A DNA stretch of 64,000 nucleotides from an uncultured Chitinophaga sp. (GCF_902168175.1 NZ_CABHOU010000095.1:1-64000), one strand, 5' to 3'. Shown: positions 44,647 through 54,632, counted from the stretch's first letter. Notes: generated by a model from the sequence alone, not told the origin. Program-made: numbers and translations.

Positions 44647-44782
44647 ACCGGTACCGGCTCGTGGAAACATGAGAGGAATTAAGGTTGAACAGATTGAATT
44701 ATTAAAAAGAAGACCAAGTTTAAGTTTTGCATTAAATAGTCGGGGTAGCTGAGAAGCTAAACTGACCAAAGCTCAGAATACT

Positions 44783-46216
44783 ATGCATTTAAAGTACGAA
44801 TCCACACTGAGAGAACCTTTAGTAGACGGGGTTAAGGATTATCACCAGGTGACTGAGGATATTATCAGTCCTATTGAAGCGAAGCCTGGCAAACTGTGGT
44901 ATGCTGGTTTTTTCCTCTCTCTCGTATTGTTAGCGTTCGGCGCGTTCTCCGTAACCTGGGAAGTATACTATGGTACAGGTGTGTGGAACCTGAACAAAAC
45001 AATTGGTTGGGGTTATGATATCACCAACTTCGTATGGTGGGTAGGTATCGGTCACGCGGGTACACTGATCTCCGCGATCCTGTTACTCTTCCGTCAGGGC
45101 TGGCGTACAGGTGTGAACCGTGCTGCGGAAGCGATGACGATTTTCGCGGTAATGTGTGCGGGCCAGTTCCCAATATTCCACATGGGTCGTGTTTGGATGG
45201 GCTTCTTCATCCTCCCTTACCCTAACACCCGCGGTCCTGTATGGGTTAACTTTAACTCACCACTGCTGTGGGACGTATTTGCGATCTCTACTTACTTCAC
45301 TGTATCACTGCTGTTCTGGTATTCTGGTCTGATCCCTGACTTTGCTACCGTTCGTGACAGAGCTAAAACTAAATTACGCAAGTTATTATACGGTGTTGCC
45401 TCTTTCGGCTGGACTGGTTCCACTAAACACTGGCAGCGTCACGAGTCATTATCACTGGTACTGGCAGGTTTGTCTACACCACTGGTACTGTCTGTACACA
45501 CCATCGTATCTTTTGACTTTGCTACCTCCGTTATTCCTGGTTGGCATACTACCATCTTCCCTCCCTACTTCGTAGCGGGTGCGATCTTCTCCGGATTCGC
45601 GATGGTAAACACACTGCTGATCATCACCCGTAAAATACTTGGCCTGGAAGATTATATTACTATTGGTCACATCGAAGCGATGAACAAGGTAATTGTACTC
45701 ACAGGTTCGGTAGTAGGTGTGGCTTATCTTACTGAGCTGTTCATGGCCTGGTACGGTGCTGTTCCTTACGAGTTCGATACTTTCTACAAATACCGCGCTG
45801 CAGGTCCGCTGGGCTGGTCTTACTGGATCATGATGAGCTGTAACGTAATTTCTCCGCAGGTGTTCTGGTTCGCTAAAATGAGAAGGAACATCATGGTAAC
45901 GTTCATTATGTCTATCATCGTGAACATCGGTATGTGGTTCGAGCGTTTCGTGATCATCTGTACTTCACTGTACCGCGATTACCTGCCGTCCAGCTGGGGT
46001 TACTATCGTCCGTCCTGGCCAGAAGTTGGTTTCTACGTAGGAACTTTCGGCCTGTTCTTTACCTGCTTCTTCCTGTTCGCTAAATACTTCCCGGTAATTG
46101 CAGTAGCAGAGATCAAGAGCGTACTGAAAACAACCGGTAAGAATTACAAAGACCAGATGGGTAAATATGAAGAGCAGGAAGTTGAGGCTTTCGCTCACGA
46201 TCAGGCCCATCACTAA
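44783..46216 (+). CDS. actC: alternative complex III quinol-binding membrane subunit ActC (NrfD family)
   Basis: 477 residues with about ten membrane segments of the NrfD/polysulfide reductase type. Conserved stretches are FVWWVGIGHAGTLISAILLLFRQGWR, LSTPLVLSVHTIVSFDFATSVIPGWH and FFPPYFVAGAIFSG-like sequence. It oxidises menaquinol. Spaced 136 bp after actB and 53 bp before actD. Confidence 0.94.
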   Translation: MHLKYESTLREPLVDGVKDYHQVTEDIISPIEAKPGKLWYAGFFLSLVLLAFGAFSVTWEVYYGTGVWNLNKTIGWGYDITNFVWWVGIGHAGTLISAILLLFRQGWRTGVNRAAEAMTIFAVMCAGQFPIFHMGRVWMGFFILPYPNTRGPVWVNFNSPLLWDVFAISTYFTVSLLFWYSGLIPDFATVRDRAKTKLRKLLYGVASFGWTGSTKHWQRHESLSLVLAGLSTPLVLSVHTIVSFDFATSVIPGWHTTIFPPYFVAGAIFSGFAMVNTLLIITRKILGLEDYITIGHIEAMNKVIVLTGSVVGVAYLTELFMAWYGAVPYEFDTFYKYRAAGPLGWSYWIMMSCNVISPQVFWFAKMRRNIMVTFIMSIIVNIGMWFERFVIICTSLYRDYLPSSWGYYRPSWPEVGFYVGTFGLFFTCFFLFAKYFPVIAVAEIKSVLKTTGKNYKDQMGKYEEQEVEAFAHDQAHH

Positions 46217-46269
46217 TTAAGGAATAACTGGATTGATTTAATTGAATTGAACTTTGAATTTTTCACTAT

Positions 46270-46860
46270 ATGGCTGTTAAAAAATTTGTTGTAGGTAGTT
46301 TTGATGACGAGGCGGTATTATTCCCGGCTGTTAAAAAAGTTAGGGCCGCCGGATACAAGCTCCACGATGTGTATACGCCTTTTCCAGTGCACGGTTTAGA
46401 CCATGCTATGGGCCTCCGTGAAACAAGCCTGCATACTGCGGGTTTTGTATACGGACTTACCGGTACTACTACGGCTTTATCTGTAATGGGCTGGGTATTT
46501 ACAACAGACTGGCCAATGAACATCGGTGGTAAACCACATTTTCCGCTTCCGGCATTCATTCCCATCACGTTCGAGTTAACAGTACTGTTTGCAGCAGTAG
46601 GCATGGTGCTTACCTTCTGTTACCTTTGCCAGCTGGCTCCTTTCGTGAAGAAACACATCTTCCATCCCCGTCAAACAGACGATCTGTTTGTAATGGCGAT
46701 AGAGGTGACCGGTAAAAACGGTGAAGAGGAAATCAAGAATTTCCTCGCCAGTGTAGGGGCTCAGGAAATTAATGAGCAAACTGCAGAAACAGGCTGGTGG
46801 TTAGGCCGTTACGATCAGGAAAGCCGTTTGTACGGTGCTCCCGCTACGGTAAATGCATAA
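46270..46860 (+). CDS. actD: alternative complex III subunit ActD (DUF3341)
   Basis: 196 residues. The N-terminal soluble part is VVGSFDDEAVLFPAVKKVRAAGY with HDVYTPFPVHGLDHAMGL, followed by two membrane segments (YGLTGTTTALSVMGWVF; ITFELTVLFAAVGMVLTFCY). This is the DUF3341 pattern. It is a structural subunit of the complex with no cofactor. Confidence 0.93.
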   Translation: MAVKKFVVGSFDDEAVLFPAVKKVRAAGYKLHDVYTPFPVHGLDHAMGLRETSLHTAGFVYGLTGTTTALSVMGWVFTTDWPMNIGGKPHFPLPAFIPITFELTVLFAAVGMVLTFCYLCQLAPFVKKHIFHPRQTDDLFVMAIEVTGKNGEEEIKNFLASVGAQEINEQTAETGWWLGRYDQESRLYGAPATVNA

Positions 46861-46939
46861 TCAACACCAGGAATAAACAACGAATTATAATACGGTGAAA
46901 GCCGCAACGTCAGACCAACGAGAAGACAAAAAATTACTG

Positions 46940-47581
46940 ATGAAAAGGACTTCCAACATATTGATTGCAGCAGCACTAACAGGCGGATCTTTCCTGGCGG
47001 CTTGCAGTAAAGATCACAGGAAACCAGGAAAGCACTATGTGCCGGACATGGTGGATTCCCGTGCATATGAGTTCTATAATAAAACCGTAGCTAACATGAA
47101 GCCGGTGGAAGGAACTGTGAAGAGAGGAGAAATACTGCCTTATACTTTAAGAGCTGAAGATACTGCCCAGGCTAACCTGGTTAAGAATCCGCTGACGCTT
47201 AACGCAACCGATCTGGAAGAAGGTAAACGCCTGTTCAACATCTATTGTGCAGTTTGCCACGGTTCCAAACTTGATGGTAACGGCCCGCTGTACAAAGATG
47301 GCAATGGCCCTTACCCTGCCGCGCCTCCAAGCTTTATTGCCGGTAAACTTACCGGTTATAGCGAAGGCCGCATTTTTCACGTAGCCACTTATGGTTACAA
47401 CGTGATGGGCAGCTACGCCAGCCAGCTCGACCGTGAGCAACGCTGGAAAGTGGCAGCTTACATCAAGAGCGTACAAAACGGTGGCGCCGCGCCAGCTGCC
47501 GCAGCCCCTGCTGCTGATAGCACTGCTGCCGCAACACCCGCTGCTGAAGCAGCACCTGCAGCCCCGGCTGTAACCAAGTAA
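46940..47581 (+). CDS. actE: alternative complex III monoheme cytochrome c lipoprotein ActE
   Basis: 213 residues from the ATG at 46940, which gives a clean lipoprotein signal (LIAAALTGGSFLAAC followed by SKD); a GTG 15 codons upstream would put charged residues in front. A single heme motif CAVCH lies in LFNIYCAVCHGSKLDGNGPL, with the axial Met probably in NVMGSY. The last 40 residues are an Ala/Pro-rich tail also seen in CoxB. It probably relays electrons to the oxidase. Ends 1 bp before the next reading frame. Confidence 0.92.
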   Translation: MKRTSNILIAAALTGGSFLAACSKDHRKPGKHYVPDMVDSRAYEFYNKTVANMKPVEGTVKRGEILPYTLRAEDTAQANLVKNPLTLNATDLEEGKRLFNIYCAVCHGSKLDGNGPLYKDGNGPYPAAPPSFIAGKLTGYSEGRIFHVATYGYNVMGSYASQLDREQRWKVAAYIKSVQNGGAAPAAAAPAADSTAAATPAAEAAPAAPAVTK

Positions 47582-47624
47582 TTTGTTAAAACTGAATTTC
47601 GAAAAGTATTTTAATATACAGGTA

Positions 47625-48833
47625 ATGAAGGACCAATTTGTAGTACCGGCAAGATTGAAAACGACCAGCTTCGCGCTGATGGGAGTTGGCTTGCTGACTT
47701 TATTGATCGGATTGTTTGCACTCCATGGCGAGCATGGAGACACACGCTTTTGGGCAGGTTTGCTGCAGAATAGTACCTTTTTCTTAATGGTTGTTCTGGC
47801 GAGCACTTTCTTTATCAGCGCCACCACCCTGGCTCACGGGGGATGGCAGCTTACATTCCGTCGTGTACCTGAAGCTATTTCAATGGTAGTGCCGGTGCTG
47901 GGGGTTATTGCCTTTATTATCCTGATGGTATTAGTGTTTGGACAGAAAGAACATATCTATCACTGGACGAACGCAGAACACGTTAAGCACGACCCGATCC
48001 TGACATTCAAAGCACCGTTCCTCAACCCAACATTCTTTACAGTGGCTGCCGTTATCACTATCGGCGCCTGGATAGCACTGACTATCAAACTGCGTAAAAT
48101 GTCGATTGAGCAGGATAGCTGGGTAATGACCCAGGAAGCCGGTCGTCGCCTGATCTGGAGAAATACTGTTTGGTGTGCTGGTTTTATCGTAGTGTACTCC
48201 CTCACCGTAGGTTCTACCACTCCATGGTTGTGGTTGATGAGCATCGATGCACACTGGTTCTCTACCATGTATAGCTGGTATACTTTCATTAGCTCATTTG
48301 TATCTGGTATGTCGCTGATCGCTTTGTTCGTGATTTACCTGAAGAAACATGGTTACCTTGAGTATGTGACTAAAGAGCATCTGCACGATCTTGGCAAATT
48401 CATGTTTGCGTTCAGCATTTTCTGGACTTACCTCTGGTTCTCCCAGTTCATGCTGATCTGGTACGCCAATATTCCTGAAGAAACGATCTACTTCATTCCC
48501 CGTATGCAGGGTCCGTTCAGGTTCGTATTCTTCCTGAACCTTATTGTAAACTTTATTCTGCCTTTGCTGCTTCTCATGAAACGCGACGCTAAGCGTAACT
48601 ATACATGGGTAGCGATCCTGGCAGTAATTATTATCTCAGGTCACTGGGTTGATTTTTACCAGATGGTTGCTGTGGCCACCGTTGGTCACCCGGTATTCCC
48701 CTGGTTCGAAGCAGGTATTGGTCTCGGTTTTGTGGGTATAATTATATTCATAACAGCTACACAGCTTGCAAAAGCTCCGCTGACGCCGAAAACGCATCCA
48801 TATTTGAAAGAAAGTATTATACACCACACCTGA
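47625..48833 (+). CDS. actF: alternative complex III membrane subunit ActF (NrfD-like)
   Basis: 402 residues from the ATG at 47625 (a TTG at 47583 is possible). About ten membrane segments. ActF is the second NrfD-like subunit, a shorter relative of ActC; typical stretches are GSTTPWLWLMSIDAHWFSTMYSWYTF and ISGHWVDFYQMV. It supports the complex and may take part in proton movement. Confidence 0.92.
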   Translation: MKDQFVVPARLKTTSFALMGVGLLTLLIGLFALHGEHGDTRFWAGLLQNSTFFLMVVLASTFFISATTLAHGGWQLTFRRVPEAISMVVPVLGVIAFIILMVLVFGQKEHIYHWTNAEHVKHDPILTFKAPFLNPTFFTVAAVITIGAWIALTIKLRKMSIEQDSWVMTQEAGRRLIWRNTVWCAGFIVVYSLTVGSTTPWLWLMSIDAHWFSTMYSWYTFISSFVSGMSLIALFVIYLKKHGYLEYVTKEHLHDLGKFMFAFSIFWTYLWFSQFMLIWYANIPEETIYFIPRMQGPFRFVFFLNLIVNFILPLLLLMKRDAKRNYTWVAILAVIIISGHWVDFYQMVAVATVGHPVFPWFEAGIGLGFVGIIIFITATQLAKAPLTPKTHPYLKESIIHHT

Positions 48834-48900
48834 TGCGTGTAGCGTGAAAACAGATAATAACAACGAATAGCATTAGATAACTTAATTATTTCAAATAGCA

Positions 48901-49947
48901 ATGTCAGGATTTTTAGCAGTTTTAGTTGTTGTCCTCATATTCGTGGTCATTTTTCAGATTGCGAAGGCAAGCGAATATGTGTCCATCTTGAAGGGGGAAA
49001 AGAAATCGCGCCAGCAAACTAACCGGATCAATGGTTTCCTGTTGGTTGCCTTCCTGATCCTGGGGCTGATTGGTGTATGGTATTGCAACGATATCCTGAA
49101 AGACAGGATACTTGGCGAATCGGCGTCCGACCATGGTGAGGGTATTGATCAGATGATCAAGATTACCCTGATCCTGACCGGTATCGTATTCGTTATCACC
49201 CAGATCTTACTGTTCTGGTTCGCGTTCAAATACCAGGAGAAGGACGGCCGTAAGGCATTTTATTTCCCGCACAATAACAAGCTGGAAGTGATCTGGACAG
49301 TTATTCCTGCCATTGCGCTTACCATCCTGGTGGCCTTTGGTTTGAAACACTGGTTCCGTTTAACTTCAGAAGCGCCGAAAGAATCTATGGTGGTAGAAAT
49401 TACCGGCCAGCAGTTTAACTGGCTCGTTCGTTACCCAGGTAAAGACGGTCAGCTCGGCAGCAAATACTTCAAAAACATCAACAACGCTACCAACCCTGTT
49501 GGTCAGGACTGGACAGACGATCTTAACAAAGACGACTTCATGGCCAGCGAAATGCACCTGGTTGTTGGTAAACCTGTAAAACTGATCATCGGTTCTAAAG
49601 ATGTGGTACATGACGTTGGTCTGTCTCACTTCCGCCTGAAAATGGACGCAGTGCCTGGTATCCCTACCACGCTTTGGTTCACACCGAAGTTCACGACTGC
49701 GGAAATGAAGAAGAAAACAAACAATCCTGATTTCGTATATGAAATTTCCTGCGATCAGATGTGTGGCGAAGGTCACTACTCCATGAGGGGTGTGATCGTG
49801 GTGGAAACACAGGAAGAGTATGATGCATGGTTAGCTAAACAGGTAACTCAGTATTCACTGGCGCACGCTTCAGAAACACCTGCGCCGGCTGCCGAGCCTG
49901 CAAAAGCAGACAGCACTGCCGCTAAAACTGTAGCTGCTGCACACTAA
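48901..49947 (+). CDS. coxB: cytochrome c oxidase subunit II
   Basis: 348 residues. Four membrane segments are predicted (about 4-20, 46-64, 80-103, 119-140), two more than the standard subunit II. The periplasmic cupredoxin domain has the CuA ligands HDVGLSHFR and CDQMCGEGHYSM; the residue between the two Cys that is usually Glu is Gln here, still usable since it binds by its backbone. There is no fused heme domain. The Ala/Pro tail resembles that of ActE. It takes electrons from the act cytochromes. Confidence 0.95.
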   Translation: MSGFLAVLVVVLIFVVIFQIAKASEYVSILKGEKKSRQQTNRINGFLLVAFLILGLIGVWYCNDILKDRILGESASDHGEGIDQMIKITLILTGIVFVITQILLFWFAFKYQEKDGRKAFYFPHNNKLEVIWTVIPAIALTILVAFGLKHWFRLTSEAPKESMVVEITGQQFNWLVRYPGKDGQLGSKYFKNINNATNPVGQDWTDDLNKDDFMASEMHLVVGKPVKLIIGSKDVVHDVGLSHFRLKMDAVPGIPTTLWFTPKFTTAEMKKKTNNPDFVYEISCDQMCGEGHYSMRGVIVVETQEEYDAWLAKQVTQYSLAHASETPAPAAEPAKADSTAAKTVAAAH

Positions 49948-50046
49948 TCTGTTGTAAAAACAAATCACGGAAAGAAAAATTTAAAAAGACAAATTGCCAA
50001 CAACGAATATTACCGCGCTGCTGGCTAATAATAAACAGAACTGATT

Positions 50047-51870
50047 ATGAGTAACGAAGCAACTTTGCACGGTCAACATGAGGTAATTCATCACGGGGAT
50101 GATCACCATGGGAATGGGCACGATCATGACCACCATCATGAACAGAGCTTCATTTCGAAGTATGTGTTCAGTATGGACCATAAAATGATTGCGAAACAGT
50201 TCCTGATTACAGGTATTATCTGGGCGATCATTGGTGCTTTATTCTCTGTACTGTTCCGTTTGCAACTCGGTTATCCCGATGCTACTTTCCCCTGGCTGGA
50301 AAGCATTTTGGGACATTGGGCAGAAGGTGGCCGTATTACACCGCAAGCCTATTATGCACTGGTTACCATGCACGGTACCATCCTGGTATTCTTCGTGTTA
50401 ACAGCCGGTTTGAGCGGTACTTTCTCTAACTTCCTTATTCCTTTGCAGGTAGGCGCCCGAGATATGGCTTCGCCTTTCATGAACATGCTTAGCTATTGGT
50501 TCTTCTTTATGGCGAGCATGGTAATGATGGCTTCCTTCTTCGTACAAACCGGCCCCGCTTCTGGTGGCTGGACGGCTTATCCTCCGCTGAGCGCACTGGG
50601 TGACGCGTCTATCGGTTCTAAAATCGGTATGGACCTCTGGCTGGTGAGCATGGCACTGTTCGTAGTGTCGCAGTTGCTGGGTGGTCTTAACTACATCTCT
50701 ACCATTCTGAACTTACGTACAAAAGGTATGAGCATGACGAAGATGCCTTTGACTATCTGGTCATTCTTCTTCACTGCTGTACTGGGTGTACTTTCTTTCC
50801 CTGTATTATTATCCGGTTTCATCCTGCTGCTGTTCGACCGTCACGGTGGTACAAGCTTCTACCTGAGCGAACTGTTCGTAAAAGGTAAAGTATTGCCAAA
50901 CGAAGGTGGTAGCGCGATCCTGTACCAGCACTTGTTCTGGTTCCTTGGTCACCCGGAAGTATATATCATTATCCTGCCTGCGATGGGTATGGTGTCTGAA
51001 GTACTGGCCATTAACAGCCGCAAACCGATTTTCGGTTACCTGGCGATGGTTGGTTCCATGTTCGCGATCGCTATCCTGGCGTTCCTGGTATGGGCTCACC
51101 ACATGTTCGTAACAGGTCTTAATCCGTTCCTTGGTGCGTTCTTCGTACTGTTAACATTGCTGATCGCGGTTCCATCTGCTATCAAGGTGTTCAACTGGAT
51201 CACCACTATCTGGAAAGGTAATATCCGTTTCACTCCAGGTTCACTGTTCTCTATCGGTTTCGTTAGCACGTTCATCTCCGGTGGTCTTACAGGTATCTGG
51301 CTGGGTAACTCTTCTATCGACATTCACCTGCACGATACTTACTTCGTAATTGCGCACTTCCACATTGTAATGGGTGTGTCTGCATTCTTCGGTATGTTCG
51401 CGGCTATCTACCACTGGTTCCCTAAAATGTATGGCCGTTACCTGAACCAGACTATCGGCTTCATCCACTTCTGGATTACCATGGCAGGTGCTTACCTGAT
51501 CTTCTGGCCAATGCACTACGAAGGTATGGCGGGTATGCCTAGAAGGTACTTCGACTACTCAGGCTGGGAATCATTTAAGATGTTCACCGAATTGAACCAG
51601 TTCATCAGCTTCGTGGTAATCATCGTATTTGCTACTCAGTTGTTATTCGTGTTCAACTTCTTCTACAGCATATTCAAAGGCAGAAAAGTTACAACAACTA
51701 ACCCTTGGCAGGCAACTACCCTGGAATGGACTACACCAATCAATCCTGGCCACGGTAACTGGCCTGGCGAAATTCCTGAAGTTCACAGGTGGCCATATGA
51801 TTATAGCAAAGACGGAAAAGACTTCATCCCGCAAACAGTTCCTGTTTCTGCCGACGAGTCTGCACACTAA
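50047..51870 (+). CDS. coxA: cytochrome c oxidase subunit I
   Basis: 607 residues. The N-terminal 31 residues contain 11 His in a Gly/Asp/Asn background (HHGDDHHGNGHDHDHHH). The core has 12 membrane segments with the heme and CuB ligands: WFLGHPEVYIIILP (CuB His, the cross-linked Tyr and the D-channel Glu of type A1), WAHHMFVTG and HDTYFVIAHFHIVMG. It reduces O2 to water while pumping protons. The His-rich extension may bind copper or other metal (inference). Confidence 0.97.
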   Translation: MSNEATLHGQHEVIHHGDDHHGNGHDHDHHHEQSFISKYVFSMDHKMIAKQFLITGIIWAIIGALFSVLFRLQLGYPDATFPWLESILGHWAEGGRITPQAYYALVTMHGTILVFFVLTAGLSGTFSNFLIPLQVGARDMASPFMNMLSYWFFFMASMVMMASFFVQTGPASGGWTAYPPLSALGDASIGSKIGMDLWLVSMALFVVSQLLGGLNYISTILNLRTKGMSMTKMPLTIWSFFFTAVLGVLSFPVLLSGFILLLFDRHGGTSFYLSELFVKGKVLPNEGGSAILYQHLFWFLGHPEVYIIILPAMGMVSEVLAINSRKPIFGYLAMVGSMFAIAILAFLVWAHHMFVTGLNPFLGAFFVLLTLLIAVPSAIKVFNWITTIWKGNIRFTPGSLFSIGFVSTFISGGLTGIWLGNSSIDIHLHDTYFVIAHFHIVMGVSAFFGMFAAIYHWFPKMYGRYLNQTIGFIHFWITMAGAYLIFWPMHYEGMAGMPRRYFDYSGWESFKMFTELNQFISFVVIIVFATQLLFVFNFFYSIFKGRKVTTTNPWQATTLEWTTPINPGHGNWPGEIPEVHRWPYDYSKDGKDFIPQTVPVSADESAH

Positions 51871-51967
51871 ACATATTGGTTTCCCGGAGCCATTGATCAT
51901 TCCGGGGTGACGTACAGAAAGTGGGGCCGCAGTTTAAAACAGTTGCGGTTCGAGGATAGCAAAATCA

Positions 51968-52876
51968 ATGGTTCAAGAAAATTCCATAAAGTTGTCGACT
52001 TCATATGCATTAGCAAGCAGGGTGAGGGATTACTTCCAGCTAATGAAGTTTACCCTTACGTTTATGGTAGTTTTCTCCAGCGTAGTAGGTTATCTGTTAG
52101 TGCCTGGCATAACGTTTAATGAAGTAGGCTGGGTTAAAGTTCTTTTATTATTTACAGGTGGAGTATTGGTTTCGGGTGCTGCAAGCACCATTAACCAGAT
52201 ATTGGAAAGAGACACAGATAAACTGATGGCCCGTACGGCTACCCGCCCCCTGCCAGCCGGCAGGATCACGGTGGGAGAAGCGATAGCGGTGGCCGTTATT
52301 TCCGGTGGACTCGGGCTGTTTATTATGGCCTACAATTTTAACTGGTTAAGTGCATCGTTAAGCTTTGCCTCCCTGCTGTTATACGGGTTTGTGTATACGC
52401 CCTGGAAAAAATGGAATTCACTGGCAGTGCTGGTGGGCGCTATTCCCGGAGCATTACCACCGTTAATTGGCTGGGCTGCTGGTGCTAACGAACTGAGTGA
52501 AGGCGGCTTGGCATTGTTTGCGATACAGTTCCTGTGGCAGTTCCCGCACTTCTGGGCCATCGCCTGGATAGCGCATACGGATTACGCCCGGGCCGGTTTC
52601 AAACTGTTGCCTTCCGATAAAGGACCAAGTAAGATGACCGCTTTACAGGCTGCCATGTATGCACTGCTGCTGATCCCTGCGGGACTGGCGCCGTTCATTC
52701 TTCAGCTTACCGGTGTGGTTTCGGCCATTATCGTAGTAGGGGCAGGCATATTCTACCTTTATAAAGCGATCGTGTTGTATAGAAAATGTGATGTGCCTTC
52801 TGCACGGCAACTTATGTTCAGTTCTTATATTTACCTGACCATTGTAATGCTGGCGCTGTTGGCGGACAAAAGTTAA
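51968..52876 (+). CDS. ctaB: protoheme IX farnesyltransferase (heme O synthase)
   Basis: 302 residues of the UbiA prenyltransferase type. The first Asp-rich motif is NQILERDTDKLMARTATRPLP and the second lies near HTDYARAGFKLLPS. It adds a farnesyl chain to heme b, the first step to heme a for CoxA. A heme A synthase (ctaA) gene is not in this window. Followed 12 bp later by the first subunit III gene. Confidence 0.96.
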   Translation: MVQENSIKLSTSYALASRVRDYFQLMKFTLTFMVVFSSVVGYLLVPGITFNEVGWVKVLLLFTGGVLVSGAASTINQILERDTDKLMARTATRPLPAGRITVGEAIAVAVISGGLGLFIMAYNFNWLSASLSFASLLLYGFVYTPWKKWNSLAVLVGAIPGALPPLIGWAAGANELSEGGLALFAIQFLWQFPHFWAIAWIAHTDYARAGFKLLPSDKGPSKMTALQAAMYALLLIPAGLAPFILQLTGVVSAIIVVGAGIFYLYKAIVLYRKCDVPSARQLMFSSYIYLTIVMLALLADKS

Positions 52877-52888
52877 AACGTGAGGACA

Positions 52889-53452
52889 ATGGCTACAATG
52901 AGCGCACAAAAAAATAAAATTCATCCGCATAAATTCTCCCTATGGATAGCCATGGGTAGTATTACGATGATGTTCATCGGTTTTACAAGTGCTTACGTGG
53001 TAAAAAGGTCGCAGGCGAACTGGCAGTCATTCGAATTGCCTTCTATCTTCTGGATCTCTACCGCGGTTATACTGGCGAGCAGCCTTACCATTCATTTGGC
53101 GGTGCGTCAGTTTAAACAGAGGAACATGAGCCGTTACAAACAGCTTATTACCTTAACAGCAATTTTAGGAGTTCTTTTTACAGTTTGCCAGATACTCGGT
53201 TTCGCCGATATGATGAAGCATAACCTGCCACTCGATGGCCCGGTTTCTGCATCCTTTATCTACGTAATCGTAGGCGTTCACATCCTTCACGTACTGGGTG
53301 GTGTGGTGACCTTAATGGTAATGTTCGTTCGCGCTTACCGCACCCGTATACGCACCTATAGCAGCGTACCGGTGGAAGTAGCGGCAACTTACTGGCATTT
53401 TGTGGACCTGTTATGGATTTACCTGTTGGTATTCCTGAGCCTGGCGAGATAA
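52889..53452 (+). CDS. heme-copper oxidase subunit III (first, short copy)
   Basis: 187 residues from the ATG at 52889 (a GTG at 52880 is also possible). Five membrane segments; the end TYWHFVDLLWIYLLVFLSL is the family signature, as is HILHVLGGVVTL. Subunit III stabilises proton uptake. A second subunit III follows at once; such pairs are common in Bacteroidota oxidase operons. Confidence 0.9.
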   Translation: MATMSAQKNKIHPHKFSLWIAMGSITMMFIGFTSAYVVKRSQANWQSFELPSIFWISTAVILASSLTIHLAVRQFKQRNMSRYKQLITLTAILGVLFTVCQILGFADMMKHNLPLDGPVSASFIYVIVGVHILHVLGGVVTLMVMFVRAYRTRIRTYSSVPVEVAATYWHFVDLLWIYLLVFLSLAR

Positions 53453-53496
53453 AACTTATTCAATTAAAAGCGTTTAAAATTCTACAAAAAATACAG

Positions 53497-54174
53497 ATGG
53501 ATACAACAGTTACAGCGAAGAAAAAATGGTGGGCTGGAGGATATTCTCCCTTCAATGTGAGCTATGGCAAGTTGATGATGTGGTACTTCCTGTTATCAGA
53601 TGCCTTTACCTTCGGCGCATTACTGATATCATACGGTACCGTTCGTTTCAGCAGCACTTCATGGCCTGACCCGAACCACGTGTTCCATTCATTCCCTTTC
53701 ATGGGCGATATGAACCTGCCGCTGGTATTCGTGAGCTTGATGACCTTCATCCTGATCATGAGTTCTGTAACCATGGTACTGGCTGTACATGCCGGTCATA
53801 ACAGGGACAAGAAAGCTGTTGTTAAATGGCTCATCTGGACGATCATTGGTGGTGCTGCTTTCCTCGGTTGCCAGGCATGGGAATGGACGCATCTTTACCA
53901 TAACAACGCATGGTGGGGTTCCAACCCTTTCGCCAATGCAGACGGTACTGCGGCCATGAACTCTAACTTTACAGATTTCTTCTTTACCATCACAGGCTTC
54001 CATGGTTTGCACGTAACTTCAGGCGTGGTGCTGAATATCATCATCCTCTTAAACGTACTGGGCGGTACTTACGAAAAACGCGGCCACTACGAAATGGTGG
54101 AAAAAGTAGGCCTTTACTGGCACTTTGTAGACCTGGTTTGGGTATTCGTATTCACCTGTTTCTACCTGCTGTAA
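53497..54174 (+). CDS. coxC: cytochrome c oxidase subunit III (second copy)
   Basis: 225 residues from the ATG at 53497 (in-frame codons upstream overlap the previous gene and encode nothing conserved). Five to six membrane segments, with AFLGCQAWEWTHLY, GFHGLHVTSGVVLN and the C-terminal GLYWHFVDLVWVFVFTCFYLL. It is longer than the preceding copy because of the loop NNAWWGSNPFANADG between helices. Part of the aa3-type oxidase. Confidence 0.93.
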   Translation: MDTTVTAKKKWWAGGYSPFNVSYGKLMMWYFLLSDAFTFGALLISYGTVRFSSTSWPDPNHVFHSFPFMGDMNLPLVFVSLMTFILIMSSVTMVLAVHAGHNRDKKAVVKWLIWTIIGGAAFLGCQAWEWTHLYHNNAWWGSNPFANADGTAAMNSNFTDFFFTITGFHGLHVTSGVVLNIIILLNVLGGTYEKRGHYEMVEKVGLYWHFVDLVWVFVFTCFYLL

Positions 54175-54236
54175 CCGGCATCTTAACTGGAAATTGATAA
54201 ATTAATTTAGATAAGAGATTTTAGAAATATTCGATC

Positions 54237-54632
54237 ATGGCACACGTAGATAACACTGCAGAACATAAAAACACCGGCACTGCTCACATCTGGAAAACAT
54301 TCTGGATCTTGCTGGGTATCACGGTTGTGGAAATCGTTCTGGCCTTTATTCACCTGAGCACAGGTTTCCCTGGTAAACTGTTGTTGAACTCTATCTTCAT
54401 CGGTCTTACCCTCGTGAAAGCATTTTACATTGTTGCCGAGTTTATGCACCTTGGTCATGAGATCAAAAACCTCATCCTGAGCGTACTGGTTCCTCTGGTG
54501 TTTTTCGTTTGGTTCATCATCGCATTCCTTGCTGATGGTGATTCATGGAAAAACATGCGTAAGGACCTTTCACCAGGTAAACCAAGAGTAGAACAGAAGG
54601 CTGCTCCTGCACAACATGGTGGCCACCACTAA
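54237..54632 (+). CDS. coxD: cytochrome c oxidase subunit IV family protein
   Basis: 131 residues with three membrane segments: FWILLGITVVEIVLAFI, LNSIFIGLTLVKAFYIVAEFMHLGHE and LSVLVPLVFFVWFIIAFLADG. This is the prokaryotic subunit IV pattern (CtaF/CoxD). It ends in a His-rich tail (QHGGHH). It supports assembly of the oxidase. Confidence 0.92.
   Translation: MAHVDNTAEHKNTGTAHIWKTFWILLGITVVEIVLAFIHLSTGFPGKLLLNSIFIGLTLVKAFYIVAEFMHLGHEIKNLILSVLVPLVFFVWFIIAFLADGDSWKNMRKDLSPGKPRVEQKAAPAQHGGHH

Noticed and set aside
42853..44769. 638-codon open frame on the minus strand inside actB
   Set aside because: It is a shadow of the highly biased actB coding sequence; its composition is unlike a protein family and actB is certain on the plus strand.
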